Of a stretch of DNA of 64,000 nucleotides, positions 52,201-60,183 are shown one piece after another; within the stretch, counting starts at the first letter, position 1, and the number at the start of each line of letters is the position of its first letter. The position numbers and the translations under genes were made by a program. The stretch comes from Streptomyces sp. BHT-5-2. Its GTDB lineage: Bacteria > Actinomycetota > Actinomycetes > Streptomycetales > Streptomycetaceae. The stretch covers positions 1,240,001-1,304,000 of the forward strand of contig NZ_CP081497.1 in the NCBI RefSeq assembly GCF_019774615.1, read 5' to 3'. The notes beneath the pieces were generated by a model. It ran no database searches. It was not told the origin of the DNA and saw only the letters and a program-made list of their open reading frames with translations.

Positions 52201-52806
52201 GTGAACGGAGTGGCGATCGCGCCGGACGGCACCTGGCTCGCCACCACCAGCAAGGACGGAACGGTGCGCATCTGGGACCGGGCCAACGGCCGGGAGACCG
52301 CCCGCTTCCCGGGAGCCACCGTTTCGACGGGTCCGGTGGCGATCGCGCCGGACGGCGCCTGGTTCGCCACCACCAGCGACACCGGGACAGTGCGGATCTG
52401 GGACCGGGCCACGGGCCAGGAGACCGTTCATGTCACCGGACACCCCGGCTGGGTGCATGTCGCGGCGATCGCGCCGGACGGCACTTGGTTCGCCACCACC
52501 GGCGGCTACAACGCGACGGTATGGATCTGGGACCGGGCCACCGGCCAGGAAATCGCCTGCCTCGTCGGCCACACCGGCCGGGTCACCAGGGTGGCGCTCT
52601 CACCGGACGGCGCCTGGCTCGCGACCGCCAGCGACGACGGCACAGTGCGGGTCTGGGACCCAAAGTCGGGGCGAGCCATCACCATGATGCGCACCGACGG
52701 GATCTTGTACGCCTGCGCCTGGACTCCCGACGGTCTCGGCGTCGTCGTCGGCGGTACACGGGGCGTGTACGTCTACGAGTTCCACCGCGGCACGTCTGCC
52801 GGGTGA
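49264..52806 (+). CDS. STAND/NLR ATPase: amyloid-like motif, NB-ARC, 14 WD40 blades
   Basis: 1180 residues from ATG 49264 (ATGA overlap). Residues 12-35 contain NTFNGPAALQIGDHNQQNNTF, the partner motif. NB-ARC follows: P-loop GAGGFGKTT with Lys90, LLIFDDVW Walker B at 167-174, a RLVTTR sensor, VTGGWPLLLRL (GLPL-like) and SLHDVLRDYL (MHD-like). A helical region (about 385-555) leads to WD40 repeats of about 42 residues from residue 559 on; I count 14 full blades and a degenerate fifteenth, enough for two seven-bladed propellers, with the core VAIAPDGTWLATT and TVRIWD. Blades 10 and 11 are identical over about 72 nt. Expected action: ligand sensing by the propellers, ATP-driven oligomerisation, then nucleation of the effector. 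Cytosolic. Confidence 0.92.
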   Translation: MTTGLGGGGLFDNTFNGPAALQIGDHNQQNNTFHFHATQPPPPQPAAPEVPGWWVVDRDEADQVISAVCSPACGPVGITTALEGAGGFGKTTLAHIVRASPRVRQHFRGGVYFFVVGREVDSAQAVARLVHDVTLAITGRDVSFDSPDRAGEYLGQLLDQRPDQPTLLIFDDVWTQEQLGPLLAGGEGCVRLVTTRVPAILPSDAKTVRVGALSQDQALQVLTCELPNLPEEVTRRLVQVTGGWPLLLRLANRLINRRIRTGANAASVAAGLLRSLEDRGPAAVDKPTAVPDLGDPKQRATTVRATVEASIADLCADSRARFAELGIFAHGEAAPISVVATLWRATANLDEWQTRDLCADLNDLSLITVDDTDGGRLSLHDVLRDYLRAELGPDRLAEHHGALVDAVQADLPPAAPLTSTAPRPTAAWWVLTDPYLLDHAIIHLLAAHRIAPAEALACDLRWIETRLHHGGPTAPWTDCAQIPTPAAAQRARDLSSVTHLLGPTEPAHALTAILYSRLRPLPAWHDQIAARESRWLHPALRNHWTPPDLPSPAFLRTLTGHTDTVNDVAVAPDGAWLATASDDATVRIWDPVTGRETACLAGHEDKVCRVAIAPDGTWLASAGRDRTVRIWDRDSGQEISCLTGDTGPVHDVAVAPDGAWLATASDDGTVRIWNPATGQETARVTGHSLLVHRVAIAPDAAWLATTGSDGNVRIWDPATDQVTACLSGHKGPVRGLTVAPDGTWLVTAGDDKTVRIWDLATGQETACLTAHTDLGRDAAVSPDGTWFAATGDNTVQIWDRATGTRTACLTGPSFSLNGVAIAPDGTWLATTGGNTAQIWNPAIGQGTAPLTGYSLPVTTVVVTPKGTWLASYGYDGRVRVWDQATGQEIACLAEAWAQVEAIASDGTWLATIHYDTVQIWDSATGKETARLTGHTGPVNGVAIAPDGTWLATTGNDKTVRIWDRTTGKEIARLTGHTGPVNGVAIAPDGTWLATTSKDGTVRIWDRANGRETARFPGATVSTGPVAIAPDGAWFATTSDTGTVRIWDRATGQETVHVTGHPGWVHVAAIAPDGTWFATTGGYNATVWIWDRATGQEIACLVGHTGRVTRVALSPDGAWLATASDDGTVRVWDPKSGRAITMMRTDGILYACAWTPDGLGVVVGGTRGVYVYEFHRGTSAG

Positions 52807-52918
52807 TCATGCCTTCGAGGCCGCGCGACGTAATGGATCGCGACTCGCACGCAGCGGCACGGCCTCGTCTGTCCCAGCCAGTACGGCCTTACAACACCCC
52901 CAGTGTGCTCGCCCCACA
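52807..52918. other. Spacer after the NLR gene
   Basis: No gene or terminator stem seen before the repeat cluster. Confidence 0.4.
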
Positions 52919-52987
52919 CGACTAGATTCACTGTCAGAGAAGCTGAAACGGCTGGGTTCGCTGTCAAACGACTCGATTGGATGACAA
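52919..52987. repeat. Three TTGACA-type motifs at the right edge of the NLR cassette
   Basis: On the minus strand: CTGACAGTGAATCTAGTCG (52919-52937), TTGACAGCGAACCCAGCCG (52949-52967) and TTGTCATCCAATCGAGTCG (52969-52987). All share the layout TTGACA-GTGAA-AGTCG with the pair at 48518-48577. Spacing is 30 and 20 bp, and orientation is the same for all three. Confidence 0.7.
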
Positions 52988-53240
52988 GGGACAGGGTTCC
53001 GGAGTCACTTAGTGATCAGTTTGCTTGTGACTGTCGATGAGAAATGACGGCAGTGACGTGGCAGGGAACGCCTGCGGCGGCTGTCCGTCAGGTCTGCCAG
53101 CCGCTGGGGTGCGCCGACGAATGCCTTTGAGTGCGGGTATGAACATGCTCAGCGGTGCGTCCCCTAACACGGTAAGCGGATGATGCCTCCGGTAATGTTG
53201 GCGAGGACTCTTGACGCCTTCTCGGACGGTGGGGGACTGG
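52988..53240. other. Spacer upstream of the SDR gene
   Basis: No gene seen. It should hold the promoter of the SDR gene at 53241. The part nearest the repeats is less GC-rich (about 53000-53050). Confidence 0.4.
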
Positions 53241-54068
53241 ATGATTCTTGTGACAGGTGCGACCGGGACCATTGGCCGGTACCTGGTACAGGCTCTTGCG
53301 GAGGCGGACGTGCCCTTTCGGGCGCTGGTGCGGGACGCGCGCAAGGGCAAGGAGCTGGACTGCGAGTTCGCGGTCGGAGACTTCGACGATCCGGTGTCGA
53401 TGGTGTCCGCCCTGAAAGGGGTTGACCGTCTTCTGCTCAACAGTGGCGGCGCGCTTCCCGTGGATGGGCAGCAGCCGATGGTCCGGCAGCAGACCGGCGT
53501 CATCGATACGGCGCGGGCTGTCGGGGTCTCGGGGGTGGTGAAGGTATCGGCGTGGCAACCCGGCCCCGACGCGAAGCTGTCCGTACGCGCGCACTGGGAG
53601 ATCGAGCAGTACCTCAAGGCGTCTGGGCTGCGGTGGGCGTCGTTGCAGCCCACCGGTTACATGCAGAATTTCTTCACGGGCGAGGGCGGCTTCACCCACA
53701 GCGGTGCCTTGGAAGGTCCGTACGATGCAGGACGTGTGGCGTACATCGACGCCTACGACGTCGCTGCCTGTGCGGCAGTGCTGCTGACAGGCCCGCTCCG
53801 GGGCGACGAAACCTATGCGCTCACCGGGCCGGAGGCGCTGACGCATGAGGAGATCGCCGCCAAGCTCGCCATTCCCTTCCGAAATCTGACCCCTCAGGAG
53901 GCAGCTGAGGGTCTACAGGCACAGGGGTTGCCCGACTGGTTCGTAGATGACCTTCTGCGACTCTACGCAGAGATGGCAGCTGGCACGATGTCTGAGGTGA
54001 CGACGGCGGTGCGGGAACTAACCGGGCGTGCGCCTCGTGCGTTCGACGAGTTCTTGGCGAACCGGTAG
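53241..54068 (+). CDS. NmrA-like NAD(P)H-binding atypical SDR
   Basis: 275 residues from ATG 53241, with GGTGGGGG upstream. Starts MILVTGATGTIGRYLVQAL (dinucleotide motif), then VRDARKGKEL, FAVGDFDDPVSMVSAL, VVKVSAWQPGPD and ASLQPTGYMQNFF, the pattern of NmrA/TMR-type atypical SDRs that lack the YxxxK pair. Such proteins reduce quinone- or azo-like substrates or only sense NADPH. Stand-alone gene between the repeat cluster and the mobile region. Confidence 0.9.
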   Translation: MILVTGATGTIGRYLVQALAEADVPFRALVRDARKGKELDCEFAVGDFDDPVSMVSALKGVDRLLLNSGGALPVDGQQPMVRQQTGVIDTARAVGVSGVVKVSAWQPGPDAKLSVRAHWEIEQYLKASGLRWASLQPTGYMQNFFTGEGGFTHSGALEGPYDAGRVAYIDAYDVAACAAVLLTGPLRGDETYALTGPEALTHEEIAAKLAIPFRNLTPQEAAEGLQAQGLPDWFVDDLLRLYAEMAAGTMSEVTTAVRELTGRAPRAFDEFLANR

Positions 54069-54228
54069 GACACGCTCGTAGAACCGTCAATCCCGCAACA
54101 ACCGGGATCGAAATCAGGAACGCTGAAGCCCAAACCGGGAGACCGGGTGTCAAGTCGGCTGTTCTTCTGATGACGGCTCGCCGCCCGTGAGGGCGGTGAG
54201 CCGCCGGGGCGGCGGGCCTGCAGCTGTG

Positions 54229-54379
54229 TCAGCTGGCCTTGACGGGTTCCGCGGCCCGGGCTCGGGTGCTGGCGAGCCGACAGGAGTCGGTGCCGGTCTC
54301 GATGATGGTGCAGTTGAAGGTGAGCCGGTCGACGATGGCCGCGCAGAGACGCGGGTCGGTGAAGGTCTTCGTCCAGTCA
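54229..54379 (-). pseudogene. istB: istB, C-terminal fragment
   Basis: The frame reads DDWTKTFTDPRLCAAIVDRL, TFNCTIIETGTDSCRLAST and RARAAEPVKAS: the end of the IstB helper ATPase, where the family has the motif DRLxxxxxxIxxxGxSYRL. The rest of the gene is at 57529-58149; the two parts were one gene before an element inserted between the codons for SNESF and DW. Cys replaces Tyr in the usual SYRL motif. Confidence 0.85.
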
Positions 54380-54517
54380 TCTGGGGCTGGCACTTGTTCC
54401 CTCACGAGAGTTGCCGCTGCCACCTGCCCGTATCCCGCTCCTGCGGCCCTCGTTGGTTCTCGCGGTAGCACCCCGTTTTGCAAGGTGCTGCCTTGACCGT
54501 TCAGGTGCGAGGAACGT

Positions 54518-55587
54518 GTGCCGGTGACGGAGGCGAGACTCCAGGTCATCGCGGGAGGGGCGGTTCCGAAGGAGCCGCTGGTCACGGATCCGTGGCAGTT
54601 TCAAACCGCATGCGTCGATGCGTTCGTCGCCTCGTGGCGAGCCCGCGGATTCAGCCCGGTGACCATCGACAACGACATCGGTCTGTTGGAGCGGACCTTG
54701 GCTGCCCTGGGCCGGCCAGCGTGGGAGGTCACCCCGGAGGACATCGATCGTGTCGTGGGCGACCTCGCTGTGAAGGGCCGCAAGACCTCAACCTGTCGCG
54801 AGTATGTCCAGGTCTTCAAGGGGTTCCACCGGTTCCTGCAAGCCCGCAAGGCGGCCGAGATCGAGGCCGCATTCGGCGTCCGACTGGTCTGCCCGGTCGA
54901 CGAGTTCAACGCGTCCCGACATGTCGGCGACGATTCCCCAGCTCTGGTACCGCCTCCGACACCGGAGCGGGTGGCAGAGTTCTTCGACTTCATGAAGCAG
55001 CGGATCGCCACCGCGAGGAAGTATGGACCCGCCGCCCGGGACTATGCGATGTTCCGGACGCTGCATCACGCCGGGCTCCGCTCGGAGGAGGCGTCGCTGC
55101 TGGACAAGCCGGACGTGCACTTCACCCGCGGCCCGTTCGGCAAGCTCCACGTCCGTTTCGGCAAGGGAGCCCACACCTCCGGGCCGCGTCCGTGCTGGGT
55201 TCCCATGCTCGACGGCATGGACCTGGTGCTGCGATGGTTCCTCGACGACGTGCGGCTCAAGTTCCCGGAGTCTCCGGTGCTGTTTGCCGACGAGTCCGGC
55301 GGCCCTCTGCATCGCGGGACCATCCGCAACCGGCTCCGCTATCTCATGGAACTCGAAGGACGCCCGCCGGCCCAGAGGTTCAGCCCGCATGACTGCGGAG
55401 AGCCTGCGCGACCCGCAACTACGAACGCGGCGTCGACCTTGTAGCGATCCAGCAGATGCTCGGACATTGGACCGTCAGCTCGACCATGCGGTATGTCCGG
55501 CCCTCCGCGACCTTTATCGAGGACGCGTATCAGCGGGCTGTGGCCAGCACTCTCGTCGAGCTGACGGGGAAGGACACCTCGACATGA
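54518..55587 (+). pseudogene. Tyrosine recombinase/integrase with a frameshift near the C-terminus
   Basis: GTG 54518 with GAGGAAC upstream. N-terminal SAM-like core-binding domain (FVASWRARGFSPVTIDNDIGLLERTL and TCREYVQVFKGFHRFLQARK, in parts) and catalytic domain: Arg in HHAGLRSEEASLL, Lys in GKLHVRFGKGAH. At 55391-55394 one base is missing: the frame reads HDCGEPARP, whereas adding one base gives HDLRRACATRNYE, then LVAIQQMLGHWTVSSTMRYVRP with the His/Gly and the Tyr nucleophile, and a stop at 55587 overlapping the next ATG. All catalytic residues are present once corrected, so this is either a recent mutation or a sequencing error. Confidence 0.88.
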
Positions 55588-55901
55588 AGATCCGATGGCG
55601 GCTTCGGATGGCTGCCGCCCAGTGCGAGGTCTGGACCGGCACCGAGTTGCGGCGGTTGCTGGCTGAGAAGGCTGGCCTGGAGTTGTCCTCCGCATCGGTG
55701 TCCGCGCTGTTCACCAAGGAACCCTCGCAGGTGAAGATGACCACGCTGGCCGCATTGTGCACCGCGCTGGAGTGCACCCCCAACGACCTCATCGAGGTCG
55801 ACACGACCCCCGTCGAGCGGCCCATCGCCCCACCTCGGCCCGTCGTAGACCTCCCCAAGGCCGTCGGCTCCGCCCGGGGCCGGTCGATGCCGCCCTTGTG
55901 A
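55584..55901 (+). CDS. XRE-type helix-turn-helix protein of the recombinase element
   Basis: 105 residues from ATG 55584, overlapping the integrase stop by 4 nt. HTH_26/Cro-C1 pattern: MAAAQCEVWTGTELRRLLAEKAG, LSSASVSALFTKEPSQVKMTTLAALCTALECTPNDLIEVD (in parts: SSASVSALF and TLAALCTALECTPNDL). The C-terminus is Pro-rich (PPRPVVDLPKA). It probably controls the recombinases or assists as an accessory protein. Intact. Confidence 0.9.
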   Translation: MKIRWRLRMAAAQCEVWTGTELRRLLAEKAGLELSSASVSALFTKEPSQVKMTTLAALCTALECTPNDLIEVDTTPVERPIAPPRPVVDLPKAVGSARGRSMPPL

Positions 55902-55916
55902 CCCGCGGACATCTTT

Positions 55917-57479
55917 ATGGGTAAGAAGCAACGGGACTGCGTCACCTGCGGTGCCCCTGTCGGCTACCTCGACCGGCAGCACTGCTGCCGGTGCTGGCGC
56001 CGCATGAAGGAACAGGCAGCGAAGGCGGAATGCCCTTCCTGCAGCAAAGACCGCGTGCTCCAGCCGGACACCGGCCGGTGCATCACCTGCTCGCGCGTCT
56101 GCGAACAGTGCGGCCACCCGATCCGCTTGCCCCAGAACCGCCTTTGCCGAGAATGCCGCCGTCGGGGCGACCGACTGGCAGTCCAACAACCCTGCCCCCG
56201 CTGCGGCAAGCACGGCTATCTCCGCGAGGCGACCGGGTGGTGCGGCCCATGCTCCCGGCCCAGGCAGGGCAAGCAGCCGCCGCGGATCTGCCGAGAATGC
56301 GGGCCCTCCGTCGGCATGCCGGACTGGACTCTGCTCAGCCTGCTGGCAGAAGCACCCCGACCGCCCCTTCATCCGCGGCGAACGCCTCCGCCAACGACTC
56401 GACAACCCACCAGCCTGGCTCTACGACTTCGTCGCGCATGTCGCCGCCCACAACTGCGTCGCCCGGGCCTGCGGCTTCATCACCAGCCTGGACCGGCTCC
56501 TGCACGATGGCCAGCCCAACTTGCCCCAGGCTCTCCTGAAGCGGTCCCGTCGCCCCGGACGGTCGATGGGCTCCTTCGCTCGCGCACTTGAGGACTTCTT
56601 CACCCAGCGCGGCTTGGCCCTTCCCGCCGACCAGGCCGAACGGCTCGCCGCCGGGCGGCGCAAGGGCCGCATCGACGTGGTCCCCGAACCTCTCAGGCCG
56701 GCGGTCATCGCCTTCGACGCCGCCCGGATGCGAGCCCAGGACCGGGCCCGACGGGCCGGAACCCGGCCTCGCAGTGACCACACCCTGGAAACCGCCCTGG
56801 TACCATGCGCGACCTGGCCAACTTCCTTGTGAACCAATGCACCAAGAACGACTGGGCCCTGGCGGACGTGCACGACATCGAGGCATTCCTGGCCACTCTG
56901 CCCAGGGCCCGCAAGCGGCGGCTGACTGTGCTGCGTCAGTTCTTCCGCTTCGCCCGCTCGCAGCACATCGTGCTGGTCGACCCGACCCGTACCCTGACTG
57001 CGAAGACGCCCAGCGGCTTCCGCGGCAGAATGCTCACCCTGGACCAGCAGCGGGCCCTCTTCCGGCGCTGGACCACCGACCAGCACGTCCACCCGCACGA
57101 GGCCCTGTTGGGCATGCTCGCTCTGCTGCATGGCGCCTCCAGTGCGGAAGTCCGCATGCTCCAGATCGCCGTGGACCCTGCCTCCTGGACAGTGCTGGAA
57201 CGGTGCCTGGCCCATCGCGAGGCATGGCCGGCAGCCAATCCTCACGTGATGGTCACCAAAGGAACAAAGGCCGGGCGAAGCCCGGCATCAACTGCCTATC
57301 TATCCCACGTCCTTGACGACTGCGGATACCCACCCCGGATGATTCGCAGCACCCGACTCGTGGATCTCGTGAACACCATGGACCCCAAGCTCGTCGCGGC
57401 GGCCTTCGGCATGGACGCCCAGGGCGTGCTGGCCTATCTCGCCGACCGCATCGATCCCGGGCGCTTGCCGAACCCGTGA
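55917..57479 (+). pseudogene. Zinc-ribbon tyrosine recombinase with two frameshifts
   Basis: Starts at ATG 55917-55919 with an array of Cys pairs (RDCVTCGAP, HCCRCWRRM, CPSCSKDR, ITCSRVCEQCGHPI, CPRCGKHG), that is zinc ribbons. The frame shifts near 56325, after which CSACWQKHPDRPFIRGERL and WLYDFVAHVAAHNCVAR continue the protein, and again at about 56800, after which MRDLANFLVNQ begins the recombinase domain with LLGMLALLHGASSAEVRMLQ and LAYLADRIDP (probable Tyr nucleophile). The first catalytic Arg is replaced in HGASSAE, so it may be an accessory recombinase by nature. As it stands it makes only fragments. Confidence 0.82.
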
Positions 57480-57528
57480 AGCTTCGGCAGCACCTCGGAC
57501 GAGTTCGCCGGAACATGTGCGCTTTTCC

Positions 57529-58149
57529 GAAGGACTCGTTGGAGGCGATGGCGACGCTGTTCTTCTCCTCGCGCTTGGTCAGAACCTGGAATAGGAGTTC
57601 GGCGCCGTGCCGGTCCAGCTCCATGTAGCCGAGCTCATCGATGCAGAGAAGATCGACACGGCTGTAGCGGGCGATGGTCTTGTTCAACTGCTTCTCATCG
57701 GCGGCCTCGACCAGTTCGTTCACCAGCTTCGTGGCGAGCGTGTAGCGGATCCGGTAGCCCTTCATCGCCGCCTCGGTGCCCAGAGCAATGAGCATGTGTG
57801 ACTTGCCGGTGCCGGAGTCGCCGATCAGACAGAGCGGTTGCCCCAGCTTGATCCATTCGCAGCTGGCGAGGGTGTGGACGGTGGCCGCGTCGATGTTGGG
57901 GTTCGCGTCGAAGTCGAACAACCGAAGGGATTTCTCCCGCGGGAAGTTCGCCGCCTTGATTCGCCGCTCCGAACGGCGGCGGGCCCGGTCGTCGCACTCG
58001 GCCATCATCAGTTCGGCGAGGAAGCCCCGGTAGTTCATCTGCTCCTTCAGCGCACGCTCGGCGATGTCGGAGAACTCCTTGCGGATCGACGGTAGCCGCA
58101 GCATGCGGCAGGCAGTGTCAATGGCGGTGTCGGCAGCCTGCTCGGTCAA
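57529..58149 (-). pseudogene. istB: istB, N-terminal part (interrupted)
   Basis: Starts at TTG 58149, overlapping istA. IstB features: MLRLPSIRKEFSDIAERA, NYRGFLAELMMAECDDR, P-loop LIGDSGTGKSHMLIAL, DLLCIDELGYMELD (Walker B) and NSVAIASNESF, where the gene is broken at 57529. The sequence beyond (GKAHMFRRTRPRC) is the element end read in frame. The remaining part lies at 54229-54379. Confidence 0.88.
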
Positions 58150-59825
58150 GCCTCGCTGGCGGGGCAGGGGCGTCGCTGTGCTTCTCCCTCACGGTGGTCA
58201 CCGCCGCTGTCGCGGCGGCGTCGGAGCAACTGGTCATAGGGGGTCACCGAGGGCAGCGGCCTGGTGTCCGGCGGAAGATGCGCAAGGCGCCACTCGTTCA
58301 GGGGCGTCACGGTCGCTGGCAGCTTGCTGGAAGCCAGGTGGTCTGCCCTGGGGCCGGGTTCGGTCTCGGCCTGGGCGGCCTTGCGCGCCTCCAGCGCGAC
58401 AGCGTCCGCGGTCAGGGCCCCGGCACGAAGGGCCGCGGCGAGGCCGGCGACGACATGCTCATGTGGAAGGTGCCGGCCCAGTAGCAGGACCTCGATCAGG
58501 GCGCGGGTGCCGTCTCGCTCGCCGTGGATCTTCTTGGCCTGGTCCCACCAGGCGTCGTGGACTGGGGTGAACTTGCCTGCCGAGCGGGCCTGTTCGAGAG
58601 CGGTGAAGCTGGGGAAGGCAGCGGGCTTGCGGACCAGAGCCTCCAGGTAGTGGTCCAGGTCCAGGCGGACGGCGCCTTTGGCGATGAGTCTCTCGTGCTG
58701 GGCCACTTCCACGTTCTTGTCGTAAACCACCAGGTGAGAAGCGTGCAGCATGACCCGAACCCGCTTCCCGATCAGCCTGATGGGGACCGAGTAGCGGTTG
58801 GTGCGGACAGGGATCTGGCCGTAGCGATCGACTCTCGGCGTGAACAGCCGGCCCGTCTCGAATGGTTCGTCGGGCAGCGGCGGCAGCAGCGGCTGTTCGA
58901 GCGCGAAACACTCCGCGACCGTCTTGGATCTCGACCCAATGCGGCGAGCGTCGTCCTGCCGGTCCCACTGCTCGACCATCTTGTTCAGCTCAGCGAGCGA
59001 GGAGACCTCGGGGACCGGAACGAAGTGATTGCGGCGGAAGTAGCCGATCTGGCCTTCGACTCCGCCCTTCTCATGGGCCCCTTCGATGCCAGGCCGGCAG
59101 TAGAAACTTTCGATGCCGAAGTGCGACTTGAACGCGATCCACCGATCCGTCTCCACCCGGGCCCGGCTCAGTCCCAACACCTAGGCGATGGCCGCCTTGA
59201 GGTTGTCATAGCGGACCTTGCTCCGCGGGACACCGCCCAGCGTCCGCAGCGCGTGCACGTGCCCTTCGAAGAAGGCTTCCTGACTGGCCGAGGCGAACAC
59301 GCGGTGGACGGCCTTGCCCGAGTACGACAAGTGGAAGGAGAACAGGTAGCAGGTCACCAGCTCGCCGGCCAGCCGCACGCTCACGTCGCCGAAATCGACC
59401 TCCGCCTCGTGGCCGGGCTGGTGGGTCTGCGGGACGAACGCCTCCAGCGGCGCCTTGCCGGACTCGACCAGAATCTCGGGCTTCCGGCTGGCGACGTAGT
59501 AGCGGACGATCCCGTAGGAGACATCCGCCCCGTGTTCCTCGACCAGCCGGTGAAAGATCCGGGTGACCGTGTGCCGCTGCTTGCGCGGCGCATCTAGATC
59601 CGATCGCAGGAGCTCGTCGATCAACGGCTTGAAGGGATCCAGGGCGGTGGCCCGGGGCGGGAGCTTCTTGCGCGGCTCAGGCCAGGCCGAGTCCAGCGCT
59701 TTGCGCACCGTCCGCCACGTCACGCCGTGCTTGCGCTCAAGCTCCCGCATCGACATGCCGTCGCGATGGTCACGCCGGATCGCCGCGTGCAGCTCGACCT
59801 TCGACATCTGCGGCATGACCAGCAC
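58146..59825 (-). pseudogene. istA: istA transposase with in-frame stop
   Basis: ATG 59825: SKVELHAAIRRDHRDGMSMRELERKHGVTWRTVRKAL is the N-terminal HTH (given here in pieces: SMRELERKHGVTWRTVRKAL). The DDE core follows: EAEVDFGDV (first Asp), KVRYDNLKAAIA (second Asp region), then TAG at 59181-59183 where IS21 proteins read AIAQVLG-like sequence; the same frame goes on with FYCRPGIEGAHEKGGVEGQIGYFRRN, which includes the Glu. The C-terminal part runs to 58146. A CAG to TAG change would explain it. Not able to support transposition unless the stop is read through. Confidence 0.88.
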
Positions 59826-59871
59826 CTTTCACCAGGAGCATCCCGATGCTGCCCTGGCAAGAGACCTGGTG

Positions 59872-59933
59872 CCTCCCAAACTCATCAACATCACCCGACC
59901 GTGGATCAGGGCGCCTCCCAAACCCATCGACAA
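59872..59933. repeat. Two direct repeats at the right end of the IS21 element
   Basis: On the minus strand, TGTCGATGGGTTTGGGAGGC (ends at 59912-59933) and TGTTGATGAGTTTGGGAGGC (59872-59892) differ at two positions. The outer copy begins with TGT and abuts the interrupted Clp-N-like gene. Confidence 0.7.
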
Positions 59934-59942
59934 GTGCCGTCG

Positions 59943-60180
59943 CTACTGCTCGATAAAGCCAGACTGCAAGATCCCGAGCAACATATGGGCCGGCCGCAGG
60001 TCCTTCTTGCGGCCGACGGAGGCGAAGCTTCGCTCCAGCGCGAGCCTCGCCGAGGCACCGATCTTCGGCTGCCCGGAAGTGGGACTCGGCCGTGGCAGGG
60101 CATAGGTGGCCGGGGAGACCCCGACCGTCTGCAGGCTGTGTTCGAACTCCCGGACGGCGCAGCGCCACGACAGCTGCCAA
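59943..60180 (-). pseudogene. Clp N-terminal-domain gene cut by the IS
   Basis: The frame reads FEHSLQTVGVSPATYALP and SARLALERSFASVGRKKDLRPAHMLLGILQSGF, the second helix pair of the Clp-N repeat (as in SARxALExAxxxAxxxGxxxxxxEHLLLGLL), then stops at the IS end. Only one Clp-N repeat half remains. The rest of the gene is not seen on the left side of the IS, so flanking DNA may also have been lost. Confidence 0.5.
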
Positions 60181-60183
60181 GGC

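Larger units (their letters stand above)
54380..57528 (+). mobile_element. Tyrosine-recombinase element (integrase - XRE - zinc-ribbon integrase) inserted in istB
   Basis: Boundaries follow from the interruption of istB. Inverted ends GCACTTGTTCC (54390-54400) and, inverted, GCACATGTTCC (57510-57520) lie about 10 bp inside each boundary, matching in 10 of 11 positions. The three genes are in the same direction and overlap or nearly touch. The organisation resembles Tn554-like elements, which use two tyrosine recombinases. Both recombinase genes carry frameshifts. Confidence 0.8.
54150..59935 (-). mobile_element. IS21-family insertion sequence, interrupted and inactive
   Basis: Contains istA (58146-59825) and istB (58149 leftwards), the standard IS21 order with overlapping genes. 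istA has a nonsense codon and istB is split in two by a 3.15-kb tyrosine-recombinase element. The right end carries two direct copies of a 20-bp motif (59872-59933), as IS21 ends do; the left end lies somewhere in 54069-54228 and could not be fixed. The right end falls inside a Clp-N-like gene. Confidence 0.8.

Noticed and set aside
50939..52760. Regularly spaced repeats of about 126 nt
   Set aside because: They are WD40 blades in frame within one gene, not CRISPR repeats or a minisatellite.
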